Positions 44,644 through 52,478 of a stretch of 64,000 nucleotides of DNA are shown here, piece after piece (within the stretch, counting starts at the first letter, position 1; every line of letters begins with the position of its first letter). Made by a program: the position numbers and the translations under genes. This DNA comes from Shewanella insulae (GTDB lineage: Bacteria; Pseudomonadota; Gammaproteobacteria; Enterobacterales; Shewanellaceae). The stretch lies in assembly GCF_009831655.1 (NCBI RefSeq), contig NZ_WRPA01000021.1, positions 1 to 64,000 of the forward strand. The letters run 5' to 3'. The notes beneath the pieces are model-generated. The model searched no databases and was not told the DNA's origin. It worked only from the letters and a program-made list of their open reading frames with translations.

Positions 44644-45819
44644 ATGGCTCGAGTGAAATTTGATTGGCAAGATCCACTGCAATTCGATGCGCTGCTTAGC
44701 GAAGATGAACGCATGATCCGCGACATGGTGCACGACTATGCACAAGAGAAGTTGATGACCCGGGTATTGATGGCCAATCGCAACGAGCATTTCGACCGTG
44801 AGATCATGAATGAACTGGGCGAACTCGGGCTCTTGGGGGCGACGCTGCCCGAGGCCTATGGCTGTGCCAATGCCAACTATGTCAGTTATGGCCTGGTGGC
44901 CCGTGAAATCGAGCGGGTCGATAGCGGCTATCGCAGTGCCATGAGCGTGCAGTCTTCATTGGTGATGCACCCCATCTATACCTATGGCAGCGAGCAGCAG
45001 CGCCAGAAGTATCTGCCTAAGCTGGCTACCGGCGAGTGGGTAGGCTGTTTTGGTCTGACAGAGCCGGATGTGGGCTCAGATCCCGGTGGGATGAAGACCC
45101 GCGCCGAGCGCATCGATGGGGGTTACCGTCTCAACGGCGCCAAGATGTGGATCACCAACTCGCCCATCGCCGATGTTTTTGTGGTGTGGGCCAAACTCGA
45201 CGGCGTGATCCGTGGCTTTATCCTAGAGAAAGGCATGAAAGGGCTAAGCGCGCCTAAGATTGAGGGCAAGTTCAGCCTGAGGGCATCGATCACCGGTGAG
45301 ATAGTGATGGACAATGTCGAGGTGGGTGAAGAGGCGCTATTGCCTAACGTCGAGGGGTTAAAGGGACCGTTTGGCTGTCTCAACAAGGCCCGCTATGGTA
45401 TCGCATGGGGCGCACTGGGGGCGGCAGAGTTCTGTTGGCACGCCGCGCGTCAATATAGCCTAGATCGTATCCAGTTTAACCGTCCGCTGGCTGCCACTCA
45501 GCTGATCCAGAAGAAGTTGGCCGACATGCAGACAGAGATCACCACTGGTTTATTTGCCTGTCTGCAGGCCGGTCGCTTGATGGATCAAGACGCCTTACCG
45601 GTCGAGGCCATCTCACTGATTAAGCGCAACTCCTGCGGCAAGGCACTGGACATCGCCCGTACCTCCCGCGACATGCATGGCGGCAACGGCATCAGCGACG
45701 AGTTCCATGTGATCCGCCACGTGATGAACCTTGAGGCCGTCAATACCTACGAGGGTACCCATGATATTCATGCGCTCATCCTGGGTCGTGCGCAGACCGG
45801 TATCCAGGCCTTCGGCTAA
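44644..45819 (+). CDS. gcdH: Glutaryl-CoA dehydrogenase
   Basis: FAD enzyme of 391 residues that oxidises and decarboxylates glutaryl-CoA to crotonyl-CoA, the last dedicated step of lysine and tryptophan breakdown. The sequence is strikingly close to the human enzyme, with LAREIERVDSGYRSAMSVQS, GCFGLTEPDVGSDP and NTYEGTHDIHALILGRA. Catalytic Glu370 falls at the same number as in the mature human protein. An AAGGA site precedes ATG 44644. It is divergent from a LysR regulator. A fused E1 gene follows 108 bases later in the same direction. Confidence 0.92.
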   Translation: MARVKFDWQDPLQFDALLSEDERMIRDMVHDYAQEKLMTRVLMANRNEHFDREIMNELGELGLLGATLPEAYGCANANYVSYGLVAREIERVDSGYRSAMSVQSSLVMHPIYTYGSEQQRQKYLPKLATGEWVGCFGLTEPDVGSDPGGMKTRAERIDGGYRLNGAKMWITNSPIADVFVVWAKLDGVIRGFILEKGMKGLSAPKIEGKFSLRASITGEIVMDNVEVGEEALLPNVEGLKGPFGCLNKARYGIAWGALGAAEFCWHAARQYSLDRIQFNRPLAATQLIQKKLADMQTEITTGLFACLQAGRLMDQDALPVEAISLIKRNSCGKALDIARTSRDMHGGNGISDEFHVIRHVMNLEAVNTYEGTHDIHALILGRAQTGIQAFG

Positions 45820-45927
45820 TTCCTCTCCTTCAGCTCGGAGCGACGGCGTCGTTTCGCCTTCTCGTCGCAGCGGCCTGTTGAACGCCTGTGGTATAGGCCT
45901 TGTTGCGCCCAATTGAGGTAGATCAAC

Positions 45928-48201
45928 TTGGAAGATAGAGCTATTGCCCTCGACAGGCAATTTGTCGAACGTGTATCACAGCAAGATTTTCTGGAGATAG
46001 AGCAGGGCTGGTGCCACACCCGCTTAGGGCTCAGCGATGCCGATTTTGTCGGCATGTTCGAGTCTCAGATGAAGAGCCGGCTGCTGGATCTCGAGTCCCG
46101 TAAGATGCGGGCCCGCAATCAGGGCTTCTACACCATAGGCAGCTCGGGTCACGAAGGCAACGCCGCCTGCGCCGCGGCCCTGCGCCCGACCGATATGGCA
46201 TTTCTGCACTATCGCAGCGCGGCCTTTATGATAGAGCGGGCGCGCCAGGTGCCCGGCGAGAAGTCTCTGTGGGACATGCTGCTCTCCTTCGCCGCCTCCA
46301 GCGAAGATCCCATCTCGGGCGGCCGTCACAAGGTGCTCGGCAGTAAGCGGCTGATGATACCGCCGCAGACCTCCACCATAGCCTCACATCTGCCCAAGGC
46401 GGTGGGGGCGGCCCTGAGTATTCCCCTGACCCAGCGGCTGGATATCGACAGCGTCTTGCCCGAGGACAGCCTGGTGTTCTGCAACTTTGGTGACGCCTCG
46501 GCCAACCATGCCAGCGCCCAGACGGCGATCAATGCCGCGGGCTGGGCCGCCTATCAGCAGGTGCCACTGCCGCTGCTGTTTGTCTGCGAAGACAATGGTA
46601 TCGGCATCTCCACCGCCACCCCAAGTGGCTGGATCGCAGCCAACTTTCGCGACCGCGCCGGCATCAAGTATTTCTATTGTGATGGCCGGGATCTACTGGA
46701 CTGTTACCGGGTCAGCCGCCAGGCGGCCGAATATGCCAGAGTCAAGCGCCGCCCCGTCTTCTTGCATGTCAGAACCGTGCGCCTGATGGGCCATGCCGGC
46801 AGCGACGCCGAGATTGCCTATCTGAACAAACAGAAGATTTTCGATAACGAGGCGCAGGACCCTCTGCTGCTCACGGCCAAGCAGATCATCGAGGCCAAGC
46901 TGATGAGCCCGGATGAAATCGTCGAGCAGTACCAAAGTCTCAAGGCGCGTATCGCGGCCATTGCCAAGGTCGCGGTCGAGCGGCCCAAGCTCACCAGTGC
47001 CAAGGCAGCGATGGCGGCAGTAGTCCCACCTGTAAATGACCAGGTTCAGGCACACCAAGATCTGTCCGAAGAAGCCTTTGCGCGGCTATTTAGCGCGGAC
47101 AAGAACTCCCTGGGTAAACCGCTGCACATGGGCAAGCTTATCAACATGACGCTCACCGAGTTGATGGCACGTCAGCAGAACATAGTGGTCTGCGGCGAGG
47201 ATGTGGGCAAGAAGGGCGGGGTATATCATGTGACCTCACGCCTGGTGGAGCGTTTCGGCCCCAACCGGGTGATCAATACTCTGCTGGATGAGACCTCAAT
47301 CTTAGGCCTGGCCATCGGCATGGCCCACAACGGCCTGTTGCCAATTCCCGAGATCCAGTTCCTCGCCTATGTGCATAACGCCGAGGATCAGATCCGCGGC
47401 GAGGCGGCGACCCTGCCGTTTTTCTCTAACGGTCAGTTTAGCAATCCCATGGTGATCCGCATCGCCGGCCTGGGTTATCAGAAGGGTTTCGGCGGCCACT
47501 TTCATAACGACAATTCACTTGCGGTGTTTCGCGACATTCCAGGCCTCATCCTAGCCTGCCCCTCTAACGGCGCCGATGCCATGGGGATGCTGCGGGAATG
47601 CGTGCGTCTGGCCGAGCAGGAGCAGCGACTGGTGATCTTCTTAGAGCCGATCGCGCTGTACATGACGCGGGATCTCCATGAGGAGGGCGATGGCCTCTGG
47701 AGTCATGCCTATTGTCCCCAGGAGCAGGCGAAAGCATTGCCCTATGGTGAGTTGGGTGTCTATGGCAAGGGCAAGACGCTGGCCATCCTCAGCTATGGTA
47801 ATGGTTATTATCTCAGCCGCCAGGCCGAGCTTGAACTGTCCAAGTTGGGTATCGACTGTCGGGTGATCGATCTGCGCTATCTCATCCCCCTCAACGAGGA
47901 GGCGATCATCGCGGCGGTGAGCGAGTGCGAGCATTTGTTGATAGTCGATGAGTGCCGCCGCAGTGGCTCGGTAAGCGAGGCGATAGTGACCTGTGTGCAT
48001 GAGCGTCTGGGTGATCTCGCGCCGCAGATGGCCAGGCTGACTGCCGAAGATTGCTTTATTCCATTGGCCGAGGCGGCGACCCTGCCATTGCCGGGGCGCT
48101 CGCAAATCGTCGAGGCCGCCCTAGGCCTAGTTGGCGAGCTGGCTAATGCCGATGAGGGCAGAGAAACCATCGCACGTGCTGGAGTGAGACAAGCCTTATG
48201 A
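45928..48201 (+). CDS. Single-chain 2-oxoacid dehydrogenase E1 (alpha-beta fusion)
   Basis: Thiamine-diphosphate enzyme of 757 residues in which the E1 alpha and beta subunits are fused. Alpha half (about 1-370): IGSSGHEGN, the ThDP motif GDAS (188) to ENGIGIS-like DNGIGIS (222-228), and phospho-loop-like RLMGHAGSD with His289. Beta half (about 398-740): GEDVGKKGG, DETSILGLAIG, and the catalytic His region GGHFHND (522-528). It should decarboxylate a 2-oxoacid. No E2 (lipoyl acyltransferase) or E3 gene lies nearby, which is odd. The start is TTG 45928, with GAGGT eight bases before. The stop overlaps the next start by four bases. Confidence 0.85.
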   Translation: MEDRAIALDRQFVERVSQQDFLEIEQGWCHTRLGLSDADFVGMFESQMKSRLLDLESRKMRARNQGFYTIGSSGHEGNAACAAALRPTDMAFLHYRSAAFMIERARQVPGEKSLWDMLLSFAASSEDPISGGRHKVLGSKRLMIPPQTSTIASHLPKAVGAALSIPLTQRLDIDSVLPEDSLVFCNFGDASANHASAQTAINAAGWAAYQQVPLPLLFVCEDNGIGISTATPSGWIAANFRDRAGIKYFYCDGRDLLDCYRVSRQAAEYARVKRRPVFLHVRTVRLMGHAGSDAEIAYLNKQKIFDNEAQDPLLLTAKQIIEAKLMSPDEIVEQYQSLKARIAAIAKVAVERPKLTSAKAAMAAVVPPVNDQVQAHQDLSEEAFARLFSADKNSLGKPLHMGKLINMTLTELMARQQNIVVCGEDVGKKGGVYHVTSRLVERFGPNRVINTLLDETSILGLAIGMAHNGLLPIPEIQFLAYVHNAEDQIRGEAATLPFFSNGQFSNPMVIRIAGLGYQKGFGGHFHNDNSLAVFRDIPGLILACPSNGADAMGMLRECVRLAEQEQRLVIFLEPIALYMTRDLHEEGDGLWSHAYCPQEQAKALPYGELGVYGKGKTLAILSYGNGYYLSRQAELELSKLGIDCRVIDLRYLIPLNEEAIIAAVSECEHLLIVDECRRSGSVSEAIVTCVHERLGDLAPQMARLTAEDCFIPLAEAATLPLPGRSQIVEAALGLVGELANADEGRETIARAGVRQAL

Positions 48202-49295
48202 CACAGGAAGCCAAGATGAAGAATACCGACCAAGTGGGCGGGGCAGGCAAGCTAAGAGCCTTGGTAGTGGCGCCGGGAAGAGGCTGTTACAACAAGGAGG
48301 AGCTTGGCTATCTGGCCAGATTCCATAGTGACAAGCCCGCCTTTATCGAGGCGATCGATGCCTATCGACGCGACCTGGGGCAGAAGCCCATCGCCGAGCT
48401 CGATGGCCAGAGTAAATACTCCTTTAAGTTACACACGCCGGGGGAGAATGCCTCTGCCCTTATCTATGCCTGCGCCATGGCGGACTTTATGGATATCGAC
48501 CGTGAGCGGTTTGAGATAGTGGCGGTGACCGGTAACTCCATGGGCTGGTATATCGCCCTGGCACTTGCCGGCGCCCTGGATGAGCGCGGCGCTATCGAGG
48601 TGATCAATACCATGGGCAGTATGATGAGCGACGGCCTGATCGGCGGGCAGATGATCTATCCCGAGATGGATGATAGCTGGCGCCGGGACGATGTTAAGAC
48701 GGCGCTGCTGGATGAGGTCATCGATGAGGTGAACCAGGAGGCGGGCTGTGAGCTCTACACCTCTATTCAACTCGGGGGCTATCGCGTGCTCGCGGGTAAC
48801 GAGGCGGGGCTCACCCAGGCCGAGACTCGTCTGCCTAAGCTGGAGGAACGTTACCCTATGCGCCTCTATAACCACGGCGCCTTCCACTCGCCGCTGCTGC
48901 AAGAGATCGCCCGACGGGGGCAGCAGGCACTGCCCCCGTCGCTGTTTCACCGGCCCAACTTGCCCATGGTGGATGGACGGGGGAATATCTGGAGTCCCTT
49001 CAGCTGTGATCAGGAAATGCTGCACAGCTACACCTTAGATCATCAGGTGGTGGCACCCTACGATTTCAGTCAGGCGATGGCGGTTGGAGTGAAGGAGTTT
49101 GCCCCAGATTGCGTGATAGTGCTCGGGCCGGGCAATACCTTAGGTGGGCCTGTGGCGCAGACGCTGATCGCCAACCAGTGGTTTGGCTGGCAGAGCAAGC
49201 AAGATTTCAGCGATGCGCAGAAACTGGCGCCTAAACTGATTGCCATGGGCAATCCGGCGCAGCGGGCATTAGCTACGGGTGAAATTAGTGGCTAA
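48198..49295 (+). CDS. FabD-like acyltransferase with altered substrate-binding residue
   Basis: A 365-residue protein with the malonyl-CoA:ACP transacylase fold. The nucleophile elbow is GNSMG with Ser114; FabD has GHSLG. The catalytic His is in AFHSPLL (His230), and GPGNTLGG closes the fold. The arginine that binds the malonyl carboxylate in FabD lies 25 residues after the Ser. Here that position is Met139 (INTMGSMM). So the acyl group is probably not malonyl. ATG 48198 overlaps the E1 stop (ATGA). ATG 48216, preceded by AGGAAG, is an alternative. The coupling suggests it works on the E1 product. Confidence 0.72.
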   Translation: MTQEAKMKNTDQVGGAGKLRALVVAPGRGCYNKEELGYLARFHSDKPAFIEAIDAYRRDLGQKPIAELDGQSKYSFKLHTPGENASALIYACAMADFMDIDRERFEIVAVTGNSMGWYIALALAGALDERGAIEVINTMGSMMSDGLIGGQMIYPEMDDSWRRDDVKTALLDEVIDEVNQEAGCELYTSIQLGGYRVLAGNEAGLTQAETRLPKLEERYPMRLYNHGAFHSPLLQEIARRGQQALPPSLFHRPNLPMVDGRGNIWSPFSCDQEMLHSYTLDHQVVAPYDFSQAMAVGVKEFAPDCVIVLGPGNTLGGPVAQTLIANQWFGWQSKQDFSDAQKLAPKLIAMGNPAQRALATGEISG

Positions 49296-49386
49296 GCTTG
49301 AGCCGCGGTCGTGCTAATCCTGTCATTGCTAAGCCTATTATTCCTATGGCATATTGCCTTCTTTTATAAGGAAATATAGGACGTTT

Positions 49387-49908
49387 ATGGCAGAGCAGCA
49401 GTGTGATTCCCCTCAAGGCCCAGAGATCAGTATTCGTCACAGCAAAGATGGTGACATAGAGGGGATTTTTGCCCTCTACGGCCAGCGCAGCTGTTATGCC
49501 GGTACCCTGCAGCGTCCCTATCCGTCGTTGGCTTTCTGGCAGAAGCGGTTAAAGGATCTACCGGAAAACTGTTACAGCCTGGTGGCCGTGCGGGAGGGCA
49601 AGATAGTGGGTCAGCTCGGCATGGAGGTCTATAGCAACGCCAGACGCAAGCATGTGGCCAACTTCGGTATGGCTGTGTGCGAATCGGCCCGCGGGCAGGG
49701 GATAGGCAGTGCCTTGCTGGCGGCCATGATAGATCTGGCGACCAATTGGCTCGCGGTGCGGCGCATCGAACTCGAGGTCTATACCGATAATCAAGCCGCC
49801 ATCGCCCTCTACAAGTCCCATGGGTTTGAGATCGAAGGCGAGGCTAAAGATTACGCCTTTCGGGATGGCGGTTATGTCAATGCCTTCCTGATGGCCAGGT
49901 GTTGCTAA
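49387..49908 (+). CDS. GNAT-family acetyltransferase
   Basis: A 173-residue acetyltransferase. The acetyl-CoA-binding motif A is clear as VCESARGQGIGSALLAAMI, followed by IELEVYTDNQAAIALYKSHGFEIEGEAKDY, the typical C-terminal signature of GNAT enzymes acting on amino acids or ribosomal-protein-type substrates. The real acceptor is unknown. AGGA lies six bases before ATG 49387. An earlier in-frame start at 49354 lacks support. It is followed by a strong terminator. Confidence 0.88.
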   Translation: MAEQQCDSPQGPEISIRHSKDGDIEGIFALYGQRSCYAGTLQRPYPSLAFWQKRLKDLPENCYSLVAVREGKIVGQLGMEVYSNARRKHVANFGMAVCESARGQGIGSALLAAMIDLATNWLAVRRIELEVYTDNQAAIALYKSHGFEIEGEAKDYAFRDGGYVNAFLMARCC

Positions 49909-49976
49909 GGGCCATGTTTATGCACTAGCTAAACATTCGCTCTATGGTCTCTATCTGAGGCGTAAAACTGATCTAG

Positions 49977-50017
49977 ATCAGCAGATGGTTAACTAAGACT
50001 CTCTGCTGATTTTTTTG
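49977..50017 (+). terminator. Terminator after the GNAT gene
   Basis: Nine-base stem ATCAGCAGA (49977-49985) with TCTGCTGAT (50002-50010), a 16-base loop, then seven T residues. Confidence 0.82.
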
Positions 50018-50395
50018 TGAGTTTGGTTGCAGGAAGCGAGGAAGTGTGAGGCGCGTCTTGTCCTGTCCCATTTTTCCTAGCGTCTAATGCTTATCTAGAT
50101 TGGCTTCTAAATAGTCTTTGTGACGAAGTGCTTAAAAGCCGGGTTTGTGTGAGCTAACTCTCTTTCGCCCCGAGCATCTTATTTATCTTTATGAATTTCT
50201 TGGTTATTTTTACTTTTTGTTAATGTCTCGTAGGCAAGTGACATTTGCATCTTATTGTTTTGTATAGGTTTTAATTAAGAGGCTATGCCCACTCAGGCTG
50301 GCATTGTGGTGTCCTTAAGACTTCTCTAGAATCCGCCGCGATTTTGATGGCGCCATGGGGGCGCAATAATCGCTAGCGATATAGAGGGGAATTAA
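50018..50395. other. Long intergenic leader upstream of the acetate transporter
   Basis: About 380 bases without a supported gene. It lies after the GNAT terminator and must hold the promoter of the satP-like gene. Poor matches are visible: a CRP-like TGTGA-N6-TCTCT at 50148-50163, and GTGACA...TATAGG near 50240-50266 as a possible sigma-70 pair. A GC palindrome (ATGGCGCCAT) lies about 50 bases before the start codon. No structured RNA could be recognised. Confidence 0.35.
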
Positions 50396-50962
50396 ATGTC
50401 GACAAAACTGGCCAACCCGGCACCTCTGGGTTTGATGGGATTTGGCATGACGACCGTGCTTTTGAACATACACAACGCGGGCTTCTTTGCCATAGATGCC
50501 ATGATATTGGCGATGGGGCTGTTCTACGGTGGCCTGGGCCAGGTGCTGGTGGGTATGATGTGCTTTAAACGGGGCGATACCTTCGGCACCACGGCATTTA
50601 CTTCATATGGCCTGTTCTGGTTAACCCTGGTGGGGTTGATATTGCTGCCTAAGCTGGGGCTCGCTGCGGCCAGTCCGAGTCACTTCATGGGCTGGTATCT
50701 CAGCCTCTGGGGCCTGTTTACCGCCTTCATGTTTGTCGGCTCCCTGCGTTACCCCCGTGCCAAGCAGTGGGTGTTTGGTTCTTTGACGATACTCTTCTTT
50801 CTGCTCGCGGCCCGCGACTTCACCGGCAGCGAGCTGATTGGCATGATCGCCGGATTCGAAGGGATCTTCTGTGGGGCCAGCGCCATCTACTTTGCCATGG
50901 CACAGGTGCTGAACCATGAGTATGGCAAAGTGATCCTGCCCATTGGTGAGGCGAAGGCCTAG
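50396..50962 (+). CDS. satP: Acetate/succinate transporter, GPR1/FUN34/YaaH family
   Basis: Inner-membrane protein of 188 residues with six membrane helices. The family signature appears at the N-terminus as NPAPLGLMGFGMTTVLLN (NPxPLGL motif), and AGFEGIFCGASAIYFAMA lies near the C-terminus. Homologues take up acetate or succinate with protons. Shewanella excretes and re-uses acetate, so this fits. AGGGGA precedes ATG 50396. Its stop codon shares the tetranucleotide CTAG with the stop of the convergent regulator, so the two genes overlap by three bases. Confidence 0.9.
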   Translation: MSTKLANPAPLGLMGFGMTTVLLNIHNAGFFAIDAMILAMGLFYGGLGQVLVGMMCFKRGDTFGTTAFTSYGLFWLTLVGLILLPKLGLAAASPSHFMGWYLSLWGLFTAFMFVGSLRYPRAKQWVFGSLTILFFLLAARDFTGSELIGMIAGFEGIFCGASAIYFAMAQVLNHEYGKVILPIGEAKA

Positions 50963-52143
50963 CTGTATTCTATGGCGGTCTTCACCGCCTGAAGGATCTC
51001 GGTACGGTTAGAGGGCTTAAGAATATAGCCCTTCAACCCTACCTGGGCCCAGCGCTTGATCAGCTCGCGGTTGTTGTTGCTGGTCAGCGCGACCACGGGA
51101 ATATCCTTGCCGTCGTTTTGCGCCTTGAGCTGCTTGGTGGTGTTGATGCCATCTAGGTGGGGCATGTAGAGATCCATTAGGATCAAGGCGTAATCGTTAC
51201 CCTTAATCATCTTGAGGGCGGTCAGTCCGTCACAGGCCTGTTCTGTGTCGTACTCGTCATGCTCCAGTACCTTGACGATCATCTCCCGGTAGATCTGGTT
51301 ATCTTCCACCACCAAAATCTTCTTCTTGGGTGGCTTGGCCTCCTGATTCTCGAACAGGGAGCTAACCAGTGCCTGGGTCGGGATCTTAGCCTGCTGCTTG
51401 TCGATCACCTTCTGCTTGATATCTTTGATCTCGCTGTGGCGACTGGTGAGCTGAGCCAGGATGAGATCCAGCCCATCTTTGATCTCCAGCTCCAGCTGGG
51501 TGAGCAGGGGCTCGATATGTTGTTTTGCCAGTGACTTGACCAGTGCCTTCTCACGGGTCACGCCCTCCTCACCTGGTTCAAGTTGTTCGGTAGACTGCTG
51601 CACCGAGGCCTTGCAGGAGTCGACCGAATCCAGTAGCTGTCGCTTGCACTGGCTGCTCAGCTCGATAAGGGAGGAGAGGTTGGTGTCTATGCGTTCCAGC
51701 TGGTCATCATCCAGGCCGGCATAGTGATCATCTCCCTGGCTCTGTCTCAGTCCGTTATGGACTATCATCTTCAAGCGAAACTTCTCGTAGAGGGGCAGAT
51801 AGACGAAGTAGTTGTCGAACACCCCCTTGATACAGCTGCGAAAGGCGAGTGCTGACTCCTTATTCTTGCATAGCACTATGGCATAGTGTCTGTAGGCTAT
51901 CTGCTGATTTTTCAGCATCTTAGTGTAGAGCTCTATGCTGAGCTTCACCGAACTCATGGCGAAGAGGATCACCGAGGGTTTGTGTTCTTTTATCTGTTCG
52001 CCGACCAGCCGGGTCACGGGCACGGTACGGTACTCCTCTACCTGTTCGGCAATGATGTTGGCTGCACCCGAGATATCCTCTTCCTTCTCGTAGAGCATGA
52101 TCACTTCAGGATGGCGACTGGCGACGCTGGGTTTTCGAGTCAT
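50959..52143 (-). CDS. Response regulator with atypical N-terminal region
   Basis: A 394-residue protein. The C-terminal receiver domain (about 274-393) is complete, with acidic pocket residues in VVEDN, phospho-acceptor Asp324 (ILMDLYMPHLDG) and Lys376 (YILKPSN). The N-terminal 130 residues look like a second receiver fold that has lost the acceptor Asp (VIMLYEKEED, ILFAMSSVKLS). A helical Gln/Glu/Lys-rich linker (about 145-250) joins them. There is no DNA-binding domain, so output must be by protein contact. The start overlaps the Hpt stop by four bases. Confidence 0.82.
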   Translation of the reverse strand: MTRKPSVASRHPEVIMLYEKEEDISGAANIIAEQVEEYRTVPVTRLVGEQIKEHKPSVILFAMSSVKLSIELYTKMLKNQQIAYRHYAIVLCKNKESALAFRSCIKGVFDNYFVYLPLYEKFRLKMIVHNGLRQSQGDDHYAGLDDDQLERIDTNLSSLIELSSQCKRQLLDSVDSCKASVQQSTEQLEPGEEGVTREKALVKSLAKQHIEPLLTQLELEIKDGLDLILAQLTSRHSEIKDIKQKVIDKQQAKIPTQALVSSLFENQEAKPPKKKILVVEDNQIYREMIVKVLEHDEYDTEQACDGLTALKMIKGNDYALILMDLYMPHLDGINTTKQLKAQNDGKDIPVVALTSNNNRELIKRWAQVGLKGYILKPSNRTEILQAVKTAIEYS

Positions 52144-52478
52144 GAGTTGATCACCTCTATTAGAGACTGCAGGGCGTTCTTGAGTTGGATGATGAGTTGT
52201 TTGCAGCGACTCAACTCTTGTTCTCGGGAGGCTAATTCCAGTTGCTGTAGCTTGTCGGCAACCTCTTCGGCGCCGATCGCCTTGGCTGAGGTCTTGAGAA
52301 AGTGCGCTCCCTGCTTGAGCCGGTCAAATTCGCGATTGTTATAGTGGGTGGCGAGTTCACGCAGGCTGGCGCGGGCCTGATTGACAAAGTCCTGCTTGAA
52401 CTGCGTGATGAGCGCCGGATCGTTGCCGATAAGATCACGCATGATTTTAGGGTTGAGGATCTGGGGGCTATTCTTCAT
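52140..52478 (-). CDS. Histidine phosphotransfer (Hpt) domain protein
   Basis: A 112-residue stand-alone Hpt domain. The four-helix bundle shows the standard motif with phospho-acceptor His59 in KQGAHFLKTSAKAIGA. It should pass phosphate from the receiver of the hybrid kinase to the downstream response regulator. ATG 52478 lies inside the end of the kinase gene (11-base overlap), and its stop overlaps the next start (ATGA). No strong ribosome binding site is present, so translation is probably coupled to the kinase. Confidence 0.88.
   Translation of the reverse strand: MKNSPQILNPKIMRDLIGNDPALITQFKQDFVNQARASLRELATHYNNREFDRLKQGAHFLKTSAKAIGAEEVADKLQQLELASREQELSRCKQLIIQLKNALQSLIEVINS

Noticed and set aside
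50148..50163. CRP-like TGTGA-N6-TCTCT before the acetate transporter
   Set aside because: The right half matches only three of five positions; it is mentioned in the intergenic entry but not supported as a site.
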